A stretch of 64,000 nucleotides of DNA from an uncultured Gemmatimonadota bacterium (GTDB taxonomy: Bacteria > Gemmatimonadota > Gemmatimonadetes > Gemmatimonadales > Gemmatimonadaceae), in the NCBI GenBank assembly GCA_903882745.1, contig CAIRYG010000012.1:62001-126000 (forward strand), read 5' to 3'. A model generated the notes under the pieces. The model was not told the DNA's origin. It saw only the letters and a list, made by a program, of their open reading frames with translations, and ran no database searches. How positions within the stretch are numbered: the stretch's first letter is position 1; the number at the start of each line of letters is the position of its first letter. Shown here in pieces: positions 31,991-44,798 of the stretch. The position numbers and the translations under genes were made by a program.

Positions 31991-32058
31991 ATACCGCCCG
32001 TAGGGGCATGGCGAGGGGGGCCTAAGCCCCGCCAGATCAAGGTCTTTGCCTCTCCAGA

Positions 32059-32093
32059 ACACCCCCAGGGGCATCGCTTTGCGCTGGGGGTGT
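32059..32093 (+). terminator. 10-bp perfect hairpin upstream of kdsB, followed by TATATT (32102-32107)
   Basis: ACACCCCCAG...CTGGGGGTGT; second hairpin TGGC..GGGGC-CTAA-GCCCC-GCCA at ~32009-32034. Confidence 0.5.
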
Positions 32094-32155
32094 CCAGGCC
32101 GTATATTCCGTGGCGTGGAACTTGCATGTGCCCCCCCGCTGACGACGGTGCTCTT

Positions 32156-35422
<3,267 letters not shown>

Positions 35423-35426
<4 letters not shown>

Positions 35427-36004
35427 TCTCACCTGCCGCAGCTGCACGCATCACGGTCATTGGCCTCGACGTCGACGGAGTGCTCACCGACGGCGGGCTA
35501 ATCCTCGGTGATGTGAATGGCCATCCGGTCGAGTTCAAGCAATACGACGTTCAGGACGGGCTCGGCATTTATTTGCTGCGTCGGGCCGGACTGAAAGTCG
35601 TGATTGTGACGGGACGCGAATCGGAAAGCGTGCGGCTCCGTGCAGTGGAACTCAATGTGGACGGTCTCTCACAGGACCGGCATGCGCGCAAGCTACCGAA
35701 CCTCGTGAAGCTGCTCACCCACGTGGGAGGCACGCTCGAGCAGACCGCTTTTCTTGGCGACGATCTGCCCGATGTAGCCATTCTCCGAAAGGTTGGGATG
35801 GCTGTGTGCGTGGGGAATGCAACGCCTGAAGCACGGGCCGTGGCCCAGGTTCATCTGACGAAACACGGCGGCCGTGGTGCGGTTCGCGAGTTCGCCGAGG
35901 CGTTTCTCCGTGCACGCGGCGTATGGGATCGTGTGGTCGAGGATTATATCGCCGAACGGTCGGTCGACGTCGAACTCGACGACATCACAGGAGCGACACA
36001 GTGA
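35423..36004 (+). CDS. kdsC: Kdo-8-phosphate phosphatase, HAD family
   Basis: GLDVDGVLTDGGLILG...YDVQDGLGIYLLRRAGLKVVIVTGRES...FLGDDLPDVAILRKVG. Confidence 0.92.
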
Positions 36005-36963
36005 ACATTGACGAAACGGTCGCCCGCGGTCGTCGCGTGCTGCGCCTGGAGACTGAGGCGTTAGCCCGAGCAGAGTCGCGGCTCGGACCGAGCTTCGCAG
36101 AGGCCGTCGCGCTGATCGCTGACAGCAAGGGACGCGTCATCGTGGCTGGTGTCGGCAAGTCGGGGATTGTCGGCCGCAAGATTGCTGCGACCATGACCAG
36201 CACCGGCACCCCCGCGACCTTCCTCCACCCGGTAGAAAGCATCCACGGGGACCTCGGCATTGTTGGCACGGACGACGTCGCCATCCTGCTGTCGAAAAGT
36301 GGTGAAACCGCCGAGCTGCTCCCGCTGCTCGAACAGCTCTCTGGGCTTGGCGTGCGGATTATCGCGATTACCGGCGGAGAGCACTCGACCCTTGCAAAAC
36401 ATGCCGATGTTTGGCTCGACGCGTCGGTCGAAGAGGAGGCCTGTCCACACGACCTGGCGCCGACCACGAGTTCTACGGTGGCGCTGGCCATCGGCGACGC
36501 GCTCGCCGTGACTCTACTGGAGCATAAGGGATTTCGCCGCGAGGATTTTGCGCGACTGCATCCCGGCGGCTCGCTGGGGCGCCGGCTGCTGACGGTGAAG
36601 GGAATCATGCTCACAGAGGAGCTCCCGATTCTCGGGGAAGGCGCCACGGTACGTGACGCCTGGCTTCAGGTCGCTGAACGTCGAGGACTCGCCGTAATCG
36701 TGAGCGACGACGGTGGGCTCGTGGGTGTGGTCACGGCTGGCGACCTTGCTCGACGGATCGCGAACGAGACAGAGTTGTTCACGCGGACCGTCGATTACGT
36801 GATGACACGGTCGCCGCGGACCGCACGCCCCGACGAGCTGGCCAGCGCGACGATGTACCGTATGCAACAGGCGGGGATTATGGCCATGCCGGTGACGGAC
36901 GACGCCAACCATGTGGTGGGTGTCATTCACCTACACGACATTCTGCGGGCGGGGGCGAACTAA
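36001..36963 (+). CDS. kdsD: D-arabinose 5-phosphate isomerase (SIS + CBS)
   Basis: VAGVGKSGIVGRKIAATMTSTGTPATFLHPVESIHGDLG...LHPGGSLGRRLL; GTG start overlapping kdsC stop. Confidence 0.93.
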   Translation: MNIDETVARGRRVLRLETEALARAESRLGPSFAEAVALIADSKGRVIVAGVGKSGIVGRKIAATMTSTGTPATFLHPVESIHGDLGIVGTDDVAILLSKSGETAELLPLLEQLSGLGVRIIAITGGEHSTLAKHADVWLDASVEEEACPHDLAPTTSSTVALAIGDALAVTLLEHKGFRREDFARLHPGGSLGRRLLTVKGIMLTEELPILGEGATVRDAWLQVAERRGLAVIVSDDGGLVGVVTAGDLARRIANETELFTRTVDYVMTRSPRTARPDELASATMYRMQQAGIMAMPVTDDANHVVGVIHLHDILRAGAN

Positions 36964-37544
36964 TGCGCAGAGCGATGTCAGTGCGCGCAGCGCTCACCAT
37001 GTCCGCGATTGTTGTCGCCGCGTTGCTTGGAACGGCCTGTCAAAAGGGGAAGGGGCAACCGCCCATCGGGAAGACCAGCAAGAGCCTCGCCGATTCGGCT
37101 GATCAAATCATTTTTGGTCAACGGACGTTGATCACCGACCGTGGACTGTCGCGGGCGGAGATTTTAGCGGACACCTCGTTCTTTTTCGACGAGAATACGC
37201 GCATCGAAATGCGGAAGGTCAACGGAACCTTCTTCAACTCCGCGGGAATGAAAGACGCGCTACTGACGTCCAAGGAAGGGCTCTACAACTCGAGGTTTGG
37301 CGTACTGGAAGCGCGTGGCGACGTTGTGATTACATCGCTCGACGGCCGTCGCCTCACCTCACCGATGGTGCACTTTGACCAACGCATCAACCAGCTGGTG
37401 AGTGATAGCAGCTTTGTCCTGACCGAGCCGAATGGGCGCGAGATTCGGGGCATTGGGTTCAAATCGGACCCAGACATGACGAACATCAAGATTGACCGCG
37501 TTATCAGTGCGAAGGGCGGTGCAGTCGCGGTTCCTGACCGCTGA
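36963..37544 (+). CDS. lptC: LPS export periplasmic protein LptC-like lipoprotein
   Basis: N-terminal lipobox-like ...LLGTACQKGKG; OstA-like repeats; located between kdsD and lptA-like gene. Confidence 0.75.
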   Translation: MRRAMSVRAALTMSAIVVAALLGTACQKGKGQPPIGKTSKSLADSADQIIFGQRTLITDRGLSRAEILADTSFFFDENTRIEMRKVNGTFFNSAGMKDALLTSKEGLYNSRFGVLEARGDVVITSLDGRRLTSPMVHFDQRINQLVSDSSFVLTEPNGREIRGIGFKSDPDMTNIKIDRVISAKGGAVAVPDR

Positions 37545-38941
37545 TGCGAGTGCCGCTCGTGGCCTCGATGGCCATACTCGCGTTTTCGCTGCTCACGCCG
37601 ATGGTCGGGCGGGCGCAGGGACAACGCGAGTGCAATGTTGAGCTTTCCGGAGTACGTGCCAAGGGGCAGCTCACCACCGCAACGACCATCATTCGCCAGC
37701 CGAGTGGACGGAACAATGTGTGGATGGGAGGAGGCGTCGACGCGGTGTGCGCCGGCACGGATCAACGCTTGCTCTCGGACAGCCTTGAGCAATATCCCGA
37801 TCAGAGCCTCGTCATCCTGATCGGGCATGTGCATTACATCGAGAATCGTATCAAACTCGACTCCGACAGGCTGACGTATTACACGAACGAAGAGCGCATT
37901 GTCGTGGAAGGGAAGGTCGTGGGCCAAACGCCCGCGGGCACGCGCTTCACCGCACCACGCGCCGAGTATCTGCGCGCTGCCGTTGGGATTCGGCAGCGGT
38001 CGCGCCTGACGGCCGGCAGTCGCGCGAAGGTCTGGCTGAGTCCCAAAGATGCGGGGGAATCAGCAAAGGACACGGTGATCCTCAATGCGGATCGCATCGT
38101 CAGTGACAATGACTCCTTGGTGTACGCCACGGGGAAAGTCACGATCGAGCGTCCGGATCTGGTCGCGACCTCCGATTCCGCCTTCATGGACAACGGAAAC
38201 GAGTTCATGCAGCTGTCCATTCATCCGGTGATCACTGGCGTTGGCGAGCGGAGCTTTACGCTGGCCGGCGAGTTTATCGACACCTGGTCTAAGCAGAAGA
38301 AGTTGACCCGCGTGCTGGCGCGCGGCACGGCTAAAGCTACGAGCAAGGAGGTGACCCTTGCCGCCGACTCCATCGACTTACGCCTGAAGGACCAGAAGAT
38401 CGACCATGCGTACGCGTGGGGCCCCACCCGCGCCCGTGCAAAGTCCGCCGAGCAAGACATCCTGGCGGACTCGATCGACATCGCCATGCCCGACCAGGAA
38501 GTGCAAGAGGTGCGGGCCGTGCGCAAAGCGTTTGCGGAGAGTCCGCCCGACTCCACCAAAATTATCGTGACAGAACCGGACTGGATTCGCGGCGACACGA
38601 TCATTGCACGTTTCGAGAAGATTCCTGCGGTCGCTCCCGATACTGGGACGCGAAATGTCGTCCGCGAGATTGTGAGCAATGGCACGGCGAAATCGTATTA
38701 CCAAGTGGCGCAATCGGGCGTCAAGGACAAGCCCGCCCTCCCGAACGTGAACTACGTCACCGGCCGCGTGATTACCCTTTCGTTCCAGCAAGGGAAGGTC
38801 AAGGACGTGCACGTGAAAGATCAGGCCGTCGGCGCATACGCCGAAGTCAAACCGGACAGCACGCGCCTGCGCGCCGATAGCACGGCGAAGACGACAAAGA
38901 AGAAACCCGTCGCGCCCTCACCCGCACCGAAGAAGCCGTGA
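37544..38941 (+). CDS. lptA: LptA/OstA-like periplasmic protein (465 aa)
   Basis: Signal peptide; LDSDRLTYYTNEERIVVEGKVVGQTPAGTRF...DSLVYATGKVTIERPDLVATSDSAFMD; precedes lptB. Confidence 0.75.
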   Translation: MRVPLVASMAILAFSLLTPMVGRAQGQRECNVELSGVRAKGQLTTATTIIRQPSGRNNVWMGGGVDAVCAGTDQRLLSDSLEQYPDQSLVILIGHVHYIENRIKLDSDRLTYYTNEERIVVEGKVVGQTPAGTRFTAPRAEYLRAAVGIRQRSRLTAGSRAKVWLSPKDAGESAKDTVILNADRIVSDNDSLVYATGKVTIERPDLVATSDSAFMDNGNEFMQLSIHPVITGVGERSFTLAGEFIDTWSKQKKLTRVLARGTAKATSKEVTLAADSIDLRLKDQKIDHAYAWGPTRARAKSAEQDILADSIDIAMPDQEVQEVRAVRKAFAESPPDSTKIIVTEPDWIRGDTIIARFEKIPAVAPDTGTRNVVREIVSNGTAKSYYQVAQSGVKDKPALPNVNYVTGRVITLSFQQGKVKDVHVKDQAVGAYAEVKPDSTRLRADSTAKTTKKKPVAPSPAPKKP

Positions 38942-40188
38942 CCGACACTCCGCACGATCCGGCCCAAATCCAGCAGGCGCAAGCACTCATCGACCGGTAC
39001 GCGGCCGGCGATCGCTCAACCGCGCTTGCATTGCTCGCGCTCGTACGCCTAGCGGACGAGCAAGGCATCGCTGGCTACCACGACGTCGCCGTCGAGCTGC
39101 GCACTGCGTATCTCGATTCGCTGCGCGCCGAGGGGCGCGACGCGGACGCGGAGGCTGGTCGCGTGAGCTTGGACGAAGTTCGGGCGCTCCTCGCAACCAC
39201 CATTGTTCCGCGTTTGACCAGCGCGAATGTGGTGCGTTTGCTCGAGGCACCGGCAGGCAATCCCGCCGGTGCGCGATTACAGGTGCTCCCGTTGGCTTGG
39301 GAGGCGATCCGCCCAGTCCGCGGTGAACTGCTCACCGGCCTCAGTCATACCGGGGAACACCCGCTGTCTCGGCGATCGTCAGGCACCACGCCGCAGCACC
39401 CGGCGGGAACGGGGAGCGTCCTTGAAGCCCGAGGCCTCGTAAAGACGTACCGCAAACGCAACGTGGTCAACGACGTGAATATCGCGTTGCGCCAAGGGGA
39501 GATTGTGGGCCTCCTCGGACCAAACGGCGCCGGCAAGACCACGACGTTCTACATGATCGTTGGTCTTATTCCCCCCGCCTCTGGCCAAATCCTCTACGAC
39601 CAAGAGGACATTACCGCCATGCCGATGTACCAACGTGCTCGGCGTGGTATCGGCTATCTGTCGCAGGAACCGTCAATCTTTCGCAAACTGACGGTCGAAG
39701 AGAACATCCTCGCGATTCTCGAAACGCTGGACCTGAGTCGGGCCGAGCGCGAGGCAAAGCTCGAGACGCTCTTGAGCGAGCTGAACATCAAGCATCTGCG
39801 CAAAAGCAAGGCATTCGCCCTCTCGGGGGGCGAGCGGCGGCGTCTCGAGATTACCCGGGCGCTGGTAACGCAGCCCCGCTTTATGATGCTCGATGAGCCG
39901 TTCGCCGGCGTTGACCCGATTGCCGTGCACGACATCCAACAGATCGTCGCGGGGCTCAAGGATCGCGGCATCGGCGTGCTGATTTCCGACCACAACGTGG
40001 AGCAGACGCTCGATATCGTGGATCGCGCCTACATCATGTTCGACGGACAGGTCAAAGTGTCTGGATCCGTACGCGACCTGGTGTTCGACGATATTGTCGC
40101 GAAGAACTACCTGGGACCGACGCTCGCGGCGCGCCTGCGGGCGCGGTTCATTGCCGAACAGGACACGCCACCCCAGGGGTCGGTGTAA
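38938..40188 (+). CDS. lptB: LPS export ABC transporter ATPase LptB with ~161-aa N-terminal extension
   Basis: C-terminal: LEARGLVKTYRKRNVVNDVNIALRQGEIVGLLGPNGAGKTTTFYMIVGLI...GIGYLSQEPSIFRKLTVEENI...LSGGERRRLEITRAL. Confidence 0.93.
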   Translation: MTDTPHDPAQIQQAQALIDRYAAGDRSTALALLALVRLADEQGIAGYHDVAVELRTAYLDSLRAEGRDADAEAGRVSLDEVRALLATTIVPRLTSANVVRLLEAPAGNPAGARLQVLPLAWEAIRPVRGELLTGLSHTGEHPLSRRSSGTTPQHPAGTGSVLEARGLVKTYRKRNVVNDVNIALRQGEIVGLLGPNGAGKTTTFYMIVGLIPPASGQILYDQEDITAMPMYQRARRGIGYLSQEPSIFRKLTVEENILAILETLDLSRAEREAKLETLLSELNIKHLRKSKAFALSGGERRRLEITRALVTQPRFMMLDEPFAGVDPIAVHDIQQIVAGLKDRGIGVLISDHNVEQTLDIVDRAYIMFDGQVKVSGSVRDLVFDDIVAKNYLGPTLAARLRARFIAEQDTPPQGSV

Positions 40189-41759
40189 TGCGGGCAGGGC
40201 TCAGCCAGACCGCGAGGCTCGGGCAAGAGCTCAAGATCAATCCACGCCTGTACCAGGCGATGGATATGCTGTACATGCCGTTGCTCGATCTTCAAACGCA
40301 CTTGAAGACCGAACTCGAGATGAATCCGTTCCTCGAGCTCGATGAGGAAATGGAGGAGCTTGAGCGCGACGATGAACCAGCGGACGACGAGACGACTGAG
40401 GAGTCGGACTCCGCGGAGGGCGAAGAAACCGGTGCGGAGGACTCGGAACTCGGGGACGAGCCGGACCTCGACGGTCCCGACGACGCGCTTCCCTCTGACG
40501 AACCGCTTGAAGCGACGGCAGACGACGAGCCCGACTGGGACGCGTTGCTTGACGATAGCTACGAGAAGGAGAACGGCACCTCCGAGCCCGCCCAGGAGAC
40601 CTATGATCCGTTCGAGCGTGTCGCCGGAGCTGGCCAGTCGCTCTTGGATTCGCTGCGCGATCAGCTGGAGTACCTGAACCTCAAGCCACGTCAGCGTGTC
40701 ATTGCCGACGAAGTGCTCGGCAATCTCGACGAAGACGGCTTCCTGAACGCGACTTCAGACGAGATCGTTGCCTCGCTCAACGCGACGATTCGTACCGCCG
40801 CGGAAGCCATGGACCGCGACACCGACGATCTTCCCTATTACACGATCGCCGAAGCGGACGCGGCTATCACCCTGGTCCAAGGCCTCGAGCCTGCGGGCGT
40901 CGCGGCGCGCGATCTTCGCGAGTGCCTGCTGCTCCAGATCAAAGCGCTGGGACACGAGCATACGCTCGCCGCCCGGCTCGTGCGCGAGTACTTCGATGAG
41001 CTCGCGGCGCACCGATGGGGTGATCTCGCCAAGCGCCTAGGCGTCACGCCGCAGGAGGTGCAGGCCGCGTCTGACGAAATCGCGAAGCTCAACCCGAAGC
41101 CCACAGGGGCAGAGTCGAGTGGTCGCACCGATTACATCACCCCTGACTTTGTGGTGGAAAAAGTCGCCGGGGAGTATCTCGTTTTCATCAACGACGCGAA
41201 CCTGCCGCGCGTTCGGGTGAGCAAGATTTACCAAGAGATGGCGCGCGACAAAAAGAAATTCGACGCTGAACAAAAAGAGTTTGTCGCGGGCAAGCTGAAT
41301 GCGGCGCAGTGGCTCGTGTCCGCGATCGAACAGCGCCGACAGACGATGCTCAAGGTGATGACCTTCATTGTTGAACGGCAGCACGAGTTCTTTCAGAAGG
41401 GGGTCCAGTTTCTGAAGCCGCTCACGCTCCGCGAAGTGGCCGATGCGATTGGGATGCACGAATCGACGATCAGCCGTGTGACCAACGACAAGTACGCGCA
41501 GACACCGCGCGGCGTGCTTCCGCTCAAATACTTCTTCTCGTCCGGCCTCTCCACCGTGGACGGTGACGATGTCTCCGCACGCGGTATCAAGGCGACCATC
41601 GAATCGATGATCAAGGCGGAGGATGTGTTTAATCCCCTGACGGATCAGGCGATCGTCGAGCGACTCGAGTCAGAAGGGATTCAGATTGCCCGCCGCACCG
41701 TCGCGAAGTACCGGGACCAACTGGGCGTTCGTTCCGCCCGCATGAGGAAACGCGTATGA
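40188..41759 (+). CDS. rpoN: RNA polymerase sigma-54 factor
   Basis: LRAGLSQTARLGQELKINPRLYQAMDMLYMPLLDL...RpoN box ARRTVAKYRDQLGV. Confidence 0.96.
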   Translation: MRAGLSQTARLGQELKINPRLYQAMDMLYMPLLDLQTHLKTELEMNPFLELDEEMEELERDDEPADDETTEESDSAEGEETGAEDSELGDEPDLDGPDDALPSDEPLEATADDEPDWDALLDDSYEKENGTSEPAQETYDPFERVAGAGQSLLDSLRDQLEYLNLKPRQRVIADEVLGNLDEDGFLNATSDEIVASLNATIRTAAEAMDRDTDDLPYYTIAEADAAITLVQGLEPAGVAARDLRECLLLQIKALGHEHTLAARLVREYFDELAAHRWGDLAKRLGVTPQEVQAASDEIAKLNPKPTGAESSGRTDYITPDFVVEKVAGEYLVFINDANLPRVRVSKIYQEMARDKKKFDAEQKEFVAGKLNAAQWLVSAIEQRRQTMLKVMTFIVERQHEFFQKGVQFLKPLTLREVADAIGMHESTISRVTNDKYAQTPRGVLPLKYFFSSGLSTVDGDDVSARGIKATIESMIKAEDVFNPLTDQAIVERLESEGIQIARRTVAKYRDQLGVRSARMRKRV

Positions 41760-42715
41760 TCGGCACCATCGACGCCCCGCACATCGACGTCTCTGTTCTC
41801 GTCCCCGCGAAAGACGAAGCGGAGAATCTCCCGCTGTTTTTGGAACTCTGTGAGGCCGCCTTCCGCGACGGACCTGCGGTCTACGAAGTCATCGTTGTCG
41901 ACGATGGATCTAAAGACGACACGCCGGCCGTCCTGATTGCACTCCAGGCCAAGTATCCATTTCTTCGCACGGTTCGACATCGGAGTCAGCGGGGCATCGC
42001 TGATGGGCTTCGATCTGGGTATCTCGCGTCGCGCGGCGATATCATGGTGTTCTACCCGGCCGATTTGCAGTTCAAGCCTGAGGACATCCCGCGACTCGTT
42101 GCCCCCATTTTGGCGGGTGAGTCCGACATGGTGACCGGCTATAAGCAGGGCGTGTACGAGAAGGCCTTTGTGTCGGGCATTTACAATGGCCTGAGCCGGT
42201 CATTGTTCAACGTGCCGGTTCGCGATCTGAACAATGTGAAGGCGTATCGTCGCGAGATCATGGACGCACAACCGGTGCGGCCAGACTGGCACCGCTTCAT
42301 GATTGTTCTCGCCCACGCGCAGGGCTACACGGTCACCGAAATCCCTGTGCCGCTTTATCCGCGCAACGCGGGAAAGTCGAAGTTCGGCCTGTCGCGCATC
42401 CCGATTGGCGTGCTCGACATGATTTCGGTCTGGTTCGAACTGCGGTTCGGCCAGAAGCCGCTGTTGGCCTTCGGTATGCTCGGTGCGGCGCTCTTCGCAG
42501 TCGGCCTGCTTGCTGGTCTGGTCGCGGTGATCCTGCTGTTCACACAGGGAGTCGGGCAGCGCTCGGTGTGGACGGTCATTCAGACGTGTTTGATTCTCGG
42601 ATCCATCTTTTTCTCCACCGGAATTATTGGCGAGCAGATTGCTGTCCTGCGCGCCGAGCAGCGTGAACTCCGCCGCACGGTCGACGAGCAGCGGCGCGAG
42701 GGGAAGGGGCGCTGA
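41756..42715 (+). CDS. Family 2 glycosyltransferase (GtrB/ArnC/DPM-like) with C-terminal TM helices
   Basis: VSVLVPAKDEAENLPLFLELCE...VIVVDDGSKDDTPAVL...RSGYLASRGDIMVFYPADLQF. Confidence 0.88.
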   Translation: MIGTIDAPHIDVSVLVPAKDEAENLPLFLELCEAAFRDGPAVYEVIVVDDGSKDDTPAVLIALQAKYPFLRTVRHRSQRGIADGLRSGYLASRGDIMVFYPADLQFKPEDIPRLVAPILAGESDMVTGYKQGVYEKAFVSGIYNGLSRSLFNVPVRDLNNVKAYRREIMDAQPVRPDWHRFMIVLAHAQGYTVTEIPVPLYPRNAGKSKFGLSRIPIGVLDMISVWFELRFGQKPLLAFGMLGAALFAVGLLAGLVAVILLFTQGVGQRSVWTVIQTCLILGSIFFSTGIIGEQIAVLRAEQRELRRTVDEQRREGKGR

Positions 42716-43881
42716 ACCAGCCCCCGCTGCATGCGCTGTGGATCGCGCATTCCTTCCCGCGCTTCTCGGGCGACATTGCCGGGAATTTCTTGTTGCGTCT
42801 TGCCGTCGCTGTGCAGGCGAACGGCGTGCGTGTTACGGTGGTGGTCCCCTCCGCCGCAGGACTCGACGCCGAATCTGTGATCGACGGCGTGGCCGTGCGG
42901 CGGTATCGGTACGCACCGCGCGCGTGGGAGACGCTCGCCTACACCGGCACGATGGCGTCGCAAGCATCTGGACTCCGAGGACTCGCGGCGCTTGCCGGAC
43001 TCGTGACTGCAGGATCGTTTGCGCTTCGGAAGGCGATCGCGCACGACGCCCCGAACCTTGTGCATGCGCACTGGTGGTTTCCGGGAGGCCTGAGTGCCAT
43101 CGCGAGCACTGGGAACACGCCGCTGGTGACGACACTGCACGGCTCTGATGTCCGGCTGGCGAAAGGCCGGTCCGTCGCCGTTGGCCTGATGCGACGGGTG
43201 CTGAATCGATCGGCCCGCGTCAGCGCGGTGTCGGAATATCTGGCGCGCGAAGTTGCGTCCATGAGTCCGGGGCAGGACGTGCAGGTGGCTCCAATGCCGA
43301 TCGATCTCACCCTCTTCACTCCAGTGGAATCGGCCGCCGATCGGGCGCGGTTCCTCTTTGTCGGTCGGCTCAACGCACAGAAGGGGGTCGCGGACCTCCT
43401 GCACGCATTGGCTCGGTGCGAGCCGACCACAACGCTTGATATCGTCGGTGATGGTGAAGCCGCCGCGACCTTGCGCGCATTAGCCGTTACCCTCGGGGTT
43501 AGCGATCGCGTGACGTGGCACGGCGTGCGTGCACAGGCCGAGCTGCCCGCGCTGTATCGTCGCGCCACGGCGTTGGTAGTGCCCAGTGACAAGGAAGGGC
43601 TCGGGCTCGTGGCCGTCGAGGCTGCCTGCTGCGGAGCCCCGACCATCGCGTACGACGGCGGCGGGATCACCGATGTGGTGCATGGCCCTGACGTCGGGTG
43701 GCTCGTAGCTCCGGGCAACATCTCCGCACTTGCGGAAGCAATGTCTGAAGCCGTGGCGAATCCTGCGGAGCGGAACCGGCGCGGGGCGGCCGCTCGCGCG
43801 CGTATGCACGAACGATTCGACCCCGCCAGCGCAGCCAAGCGGTACGTCGACCTGTATCGTCAGGTGCTGAAGCATGCTTAG
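42712..43881 (+). CDS. Family 4 glycosyltransferase; apparent CTG start at 42712
   Basis: LHALWIAHSFPRFSGDIAGNFLLRLAVAVQANGVRVTVVVP...VHAHWWFPGGLSAIA...FVGRLNAQKGVADLLHAL...PSDKEGLGLVAVEAACCGAPTIA. Confidence 0.85.
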   Translation: MNQPPLHALWIAHSFPRFSGDIAGNFLLRLAVAVQANGVRVTVVVPSAAGLDAESVIDGVAVRRYRYAPRAWETLAYTGTMASQASGLRGLAALAGLVTAGSFALRKAIAHDAPNLVHAHWWFPGGLSAIASTGNTPLVTTLHGSDVRLAKGRSVAVGLMRRVLNRSARVSAVSEYLAREVASMSPGQDVQVAPMPIDLTLFTPVESAADRARFLFVGRLNAQKGVADLLHALARCEPTTTLDIVGDGEAAATLRALAVTLGVSDRVTWHGVRAQAELPALYRRATALVVPSDKEGLGLVAVEAACCGAPTIAYDGGGITDVVHGPDVGWLVAPGNISALAEAMSEAVANPAERNRRGAAARARMHERFDPASAAKRYVDLYRQVLKHA

Positions 43882-44791
43882 AACGAAATGGGGTCGCGCC
43901 CTGAGTATTGTGCTCGTGACCGCCGTGCTCTGGTTCTTCGGGCGGAATTTGCTCGAGCAGCGCGCCGCGATTGGCGCGCGGTGGAACGAACTGCACCCGG
44001 CGTGGGGACTCTTGGCCCTCTCGGGCCTGGTTGTGCTGGTGAGCTACGCCGTACTCATCGAAACCTGGCGTCGCACTGTCGTCGCCTGGGGCGCCAACAT
44101 TAGCTGGGGCACGGCCGCACGCATCTGGTTTGTAAGCAATCTGGGCAAGTACGTCCCAGGGAAGGTGTGGCAGATTGGGGCGATGAGCTTGTTAGCCGAG
44201 CAGAGCGGGGTACCCGCCGTGGCCGCCGTTGGGTCATCGCTGGTGGTGAATCTCGTGAACTTGTTGGCGGGAATGCTTGTCGTGCTATTGACCGCTGCAC
44301 AGCTGATACCGGGTGCGAGTGTCGTGCCAATGCTCGGGATCGCCACCGTGCTCGCCGTTGCGACTCCGTGGCTCCTCCCGTGGCTCGCAACGCTTGCCTC
44401 CGCGGTGCTCCGGAAACCGATTGCGAAGCCCAAGGTGCCGCCGTCGGCAATTTTCGTGGCCCTCGTGGGGTGTATGGTCGCGTGGGCCCTGTACGGTGTG
44501 GCCTTCCAGCTCCTCGCCGCAGCGCTCTTTGGCTCGACCAGTGGCACGACGGCGTCCTACATCGCAGTTTTCACTCTGTCGTATCTCGCAGGATATGTCT
44601 TTCTGTTTGCGCCCGGAGGCATCGGGGCACGGGAGGATGTCCTGCAACGCCTTCTCGCAGCCACGGCGTTGCATCCCGTTCCGGACGCGCTGCTGCTGAT
44701 TGTCGTGTCACGACTCTGGCTCACGGTGCTCGAGGCCGCGCCAGGGCTCCTGTTACTCGCGTTTCGTCGTTCCACTCCGCCTACTTCCTGA
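43874..44791 (+). CDS. Lysylphosphatidylglycerol synthase TM region/UPF0104-like membrane protein
   Basis: Multi-TM; WFVSNLGKYVPGKVWQIGAMSLLAEQSGVP. Confidence 0.75.
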   Translation: MLRTKWGRALSIVLVTAVLWFFGRNLLEQRAAIGARWNELHPAWGLLALSGLVVLVSYAVLIETWRRTVVAWGANISWGTAARIWFVSNLGKYVPGKVWQIGAMSLLAEQSGVPAVAAVGSSLVVNLVNLLAGMLVVLLTAAQLIPGASVVPMLGIATVLAVATPWLLPWLATLASAVLRKPIAKPKVPPSAIFVALVGCMVAWALYGVAFQLLAAALFGSTSGTTASYIAVFTLSYLAGYVFLFAPGGIGAREDVLQRLLAATALHPVPDALLLIVVSRLWLTVLEAAPGLLLLAFRRSTPPTS

Positions 44792-44798
44792 CCCGCGC

